A DNA stretch of 30,102 nt. Source: Zygnema cylindricum. Lineage: Eukaryota > Streptophyta > Zygnematophyceae > Zygnematales > Zygnemataceae. Shown here piece after piece: positions 28,261 to 30,102 of this stretch (position 1 is the stretch's first letter; each line of letters starts with the position of its first letter). The translations under genes and the position numbers were made by a program. A model generated the notes under the pieces. That model saw only the letters and a program-made list of their open reading frames with translations. It was not told the origin of the DNA and did no database searches. The DNA is taken from positions 142,875-172,976 of the forward strand of contig JBBHKE010003580.1 in the NCBI GenBank assembly GCA_037447655.1, written 5' to 3'.

Positions 28261-29555
28261 TACGTTGCAAAATTTCAATTATGTGAAAGTACAGGCGAAA
28301 ATAAAAGTACAAATGAAACATCGCGGATATTCATCCATCTTGTTTCGTACGACCTCCAAACGATATCCACGTACACCATTCGAATCGTGCACCTTCAAAT
28401 CGCGTACCTTCGCACGAAATGAAACACAACGTACTAAATTAGTATTTATTCCACTTGACGCGTAGGCGAATCGCGTCCACATTACAAATAAATGCACCGA
28501 CGATATGAAATAAGTGGCTGTGGGAAAATGTTGCGTGCAAACTAAACAACACGTGCAAACAAAAATCTTGCGTGCGTGCCAAAATCGTGCGTGCGTGCAT
28601 TGTGTTGTGCGTGCCTGCGAGAAAATCGCGTGTACGGCTAACCGATACAATGAGGCATGACAAACATCACTACTTTGCGGCATCAATGGAAGAAGGCACA
28701 TTGCTAAGGGCGGCCGCACATGCGCGATGCATGTCACGTTGGGAGAAATCCAACAAACCCGCGAAAAAAAATAAAAAAAAAAATTGCAAAAGCATAAAGA
28801 ATTACATTTTTCATTTATGGCTGTCGACCACGAGAGGTTTACGCAAAGACATGTTGTACAGCCATAGCCGCAAGGCTGTACGTCTATGATGTCACGCAAA
28901 GACATGCAACATACCAAATCATTTCAAAAATTATGATGTGTCTTGCGACGCTGCAAAAAATATTGAAAAATACAGTGCGGCAAGACAAATTGTAGACGTT
29001 GACAGCCGTCACGAGAGGACAACGTATACCATCATGATATTATTAAGTAACAATTTCGAGTAAACACATGAGGACACTTGAAATCTGGGTCTGCCGGGTA
29101 TGCACTAAAAAACAAAGTTTTTTAAGTTACCAACATATGGGTGGTACACTTACGCCTATTGTACTTTTCGTACGAAGTATGCAAAAATAGTTTACGATTA
29201 CGTAAAAAAGGTAAGTAGGCCAATAAATGCAATGCTAGAGGCAAAAATTGCTCCCACAATTCCCAATTATGTGCCTTACTAAATAGAGAATGGAGAGGAA
29301 AAATTATGTGGTGCTATAATTCTTTAAAATTTTAAAAAATCTTGAATCCTACTTAATTAATTTTCTAATCACTTGGCTCAAATTGAATCCTTGTGATAAT
29401 TAAAGTATGAAAATGTTTGAGAATTCAAGATTCTCCCTACACCACCGGCTTAGAAGACAAAAAAAAGTACAACGCCCACTTATAGAAACACAGATCTGTA
29501 CTTTATCTGTAGAGTACAAAGTGGGTGGCTTCCAAGAGCCACTGCTATATATTTC
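28261..29555. other. intergenic sequence with CGTG-rich patch and small hairpins
   Basis: About 28560-28640 is rich in CGTGCGTG units. A perfect 8-bp stem GTACAGCC/GGCTGTAC (28856-28863 and 28874-28881) is flanked by 13-bp direct repeats ACGCAAAGACATG (28841-28853, 28894-28906). A second foldback at about 29473-29526 has outer CCCACTT/AAGTGGG and inner TGTACT/AGTACA stems. A long minus-strand frame (28279-28917) is Cys- and Phe-rich without domain features and is considered chance. Confidence 0.5.
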
Positions 29556-29567
29556 AATATTTAAATA

Positions 29568-29570
29568 AGA

Positions 29571-29613
<43 letters not shown>

Positions 29614-29620
29614 GTATATG
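29568..29620. repeat. (AT)n microsatellite, first array
   Basis: About 50 bp of alternating A and T with two single-base interruptions (ACATA, TGTA), followed by GGTGTGTG. Confidence 0.95.
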
Positions 29621-29812
29621 GTGTGTGCTCCAACTACACCGTGAGTCGATATCACCAAATATCAACTCAAACTAATATCCCCAAATACATAAAAAAAATT
29701 CATGTCAATTTAAACGTTTTATTTAACTGTACTTAAAAAAAATACATAAACCCCAATAATCAAACTCAACTATAAACCACTATAGCTGAGTGCCACATCA
29801 ACCTCGTGTGTG
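29621..29812. other. AT-rich spacer, nothing recognised
   Basis: A short AT-rich interval between the two (AT)n arrays. It contains a loose direct repetition of ATATCACCAAATATCAACTC and ACTAATATCCCCAAATAC but no gene or fold. Confidence 0.5.
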
Positions 29813-29825
29813 GTATATGTATATA

Positions 29826-29863
<38 letters not shown>

Positions 29864-29864
29864 G
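29813..29864. repeat. (AT)n microsatellite, second array
   Basis: About 50 bp of alternating A and T preceded by GTGTGTGGTATATG, with one ACATA interruption. It resembles the first array about 245 bp to the left. Confidence 0.95.
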
Positions 29865-30102
29865 AATAAATTTATAACTTTATATATCGTCACCGAGAAC
29901 CTTCGGTGGGTGAAACATGAGATGTCTATTTCATGTCTAGACACAAAGATATTCACCCGCAACATGAAAAAAAACAGAAGATTCGGCCACCACATCCCTC
30001 TTAGAACTTAAGAGTTTGTAAAAGTATGAAATTAATAGTGTTCCTAAGTTAAACTCGGTTCACTAATCTTTTAATTAATTCATCCTAAGTTCTAAAAAAT
30101 TT
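29865..30102. other. AT-rich intergenic end of window
   Basis: No coding frame, repeat or RNA-like structure that I can support. Confidence 0.5.

Noticed and set aside
28279-28917. 212-codon minus-strand open frame
   Set aside because: Cys/Phe-rich composition without domain or motif, lying over CGTG-rich and T-rich DNA; judged a chance frame.
1-30102. CRISPR array, bacterial operon or phage system
   Set aside because: No regular repeat-spacer structure and no prokaryotic gene organisation; all recognisable coding is eukaryotic transposable-element sequence.

Overview
This looks like nuclear DNA of a plant-lineage eukaryote (streptophyte), from a repeat-rich, gene-poor region. Nearly everything recognisable is a transposable element, and every element is broken. 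Evidence for a plant: three Ty1/copia-type elements whose primer sites match the plant-type initiator tRNA-Met anticodon arm, a Ty3/gypsy-type element, a hAT-type non-autonomous element, and a gypsy-linked cytosine-5 DNA methyltransferase of a kind reported from charophyte algae and seed-free plants. I cannot name the species. No intact host gene, rRNA, CRISPR array or bacterial-type operon is visible.

Layout. 1-700: purine-rich then pyrimidine-rich low-complexity DNA with one possible 61-bp exon. 700-3030: AT-rich intergenic DNA with a composite 22/48-bp tandem repeat (1340-1547) and a long foldback (2656-2804). 3030-6336 (minus): 5'-truncated non-LTR retrotransposon with an RT domain and a C-terminal CCHC plus endonuclease-like region; it is split by an 865-bp hAT-type MITE (3734-4598) with 15-bp TIRs and an exact 8-bp target duplication. 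6337-12051 (minus): copia element A with both LTRs. 12052 to about 15650-15690 (minus): copia element B, which has its 5' LTR and a single-frame gag-pol but is cut off in RT where element A begins. 15791-22022 (plus): copia element C with both LTRs, gag, protease, integrase, RT and RNase H, all decayed. 22197 to about 27310 (minus): gypsy-like element carrying gag-like sequence, C5-methyltransferase, RT, RNase H and integrase, with a 925-bp RT-RNase H block present twice without visible difference. 27341-27620: four 77-83 bp tandem repeats in the presumed leader. 28260-30102: AT-rich intergenic DNA with two long (AT)n arrays.

Main results. (1) The retrotransposon-linked C5-methyltransferase still has a catalytic-Cys motif and an ENV motif. 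(2) In all three copia elements gag begins inside the 5' LTR and the primer-binding site is an in-frame part of gag; in B and C the 15-nt PBS is exactly complementary to the anticodon arm, not the 3' end, of initiator tRNA-Met (half-tRNA priming as in Drosophila copia). (3) A clean hAT MITE insertion interrupts the LINE reading frame. (4) The gypsy RT block is an apparently perfect duplicate including its disabling mutations, so it is either a very recent duplication or conversion, or an assembly artefact. (5) The LTRs of element C show mosaic divergence and carry an antisense tRNA-like unit.
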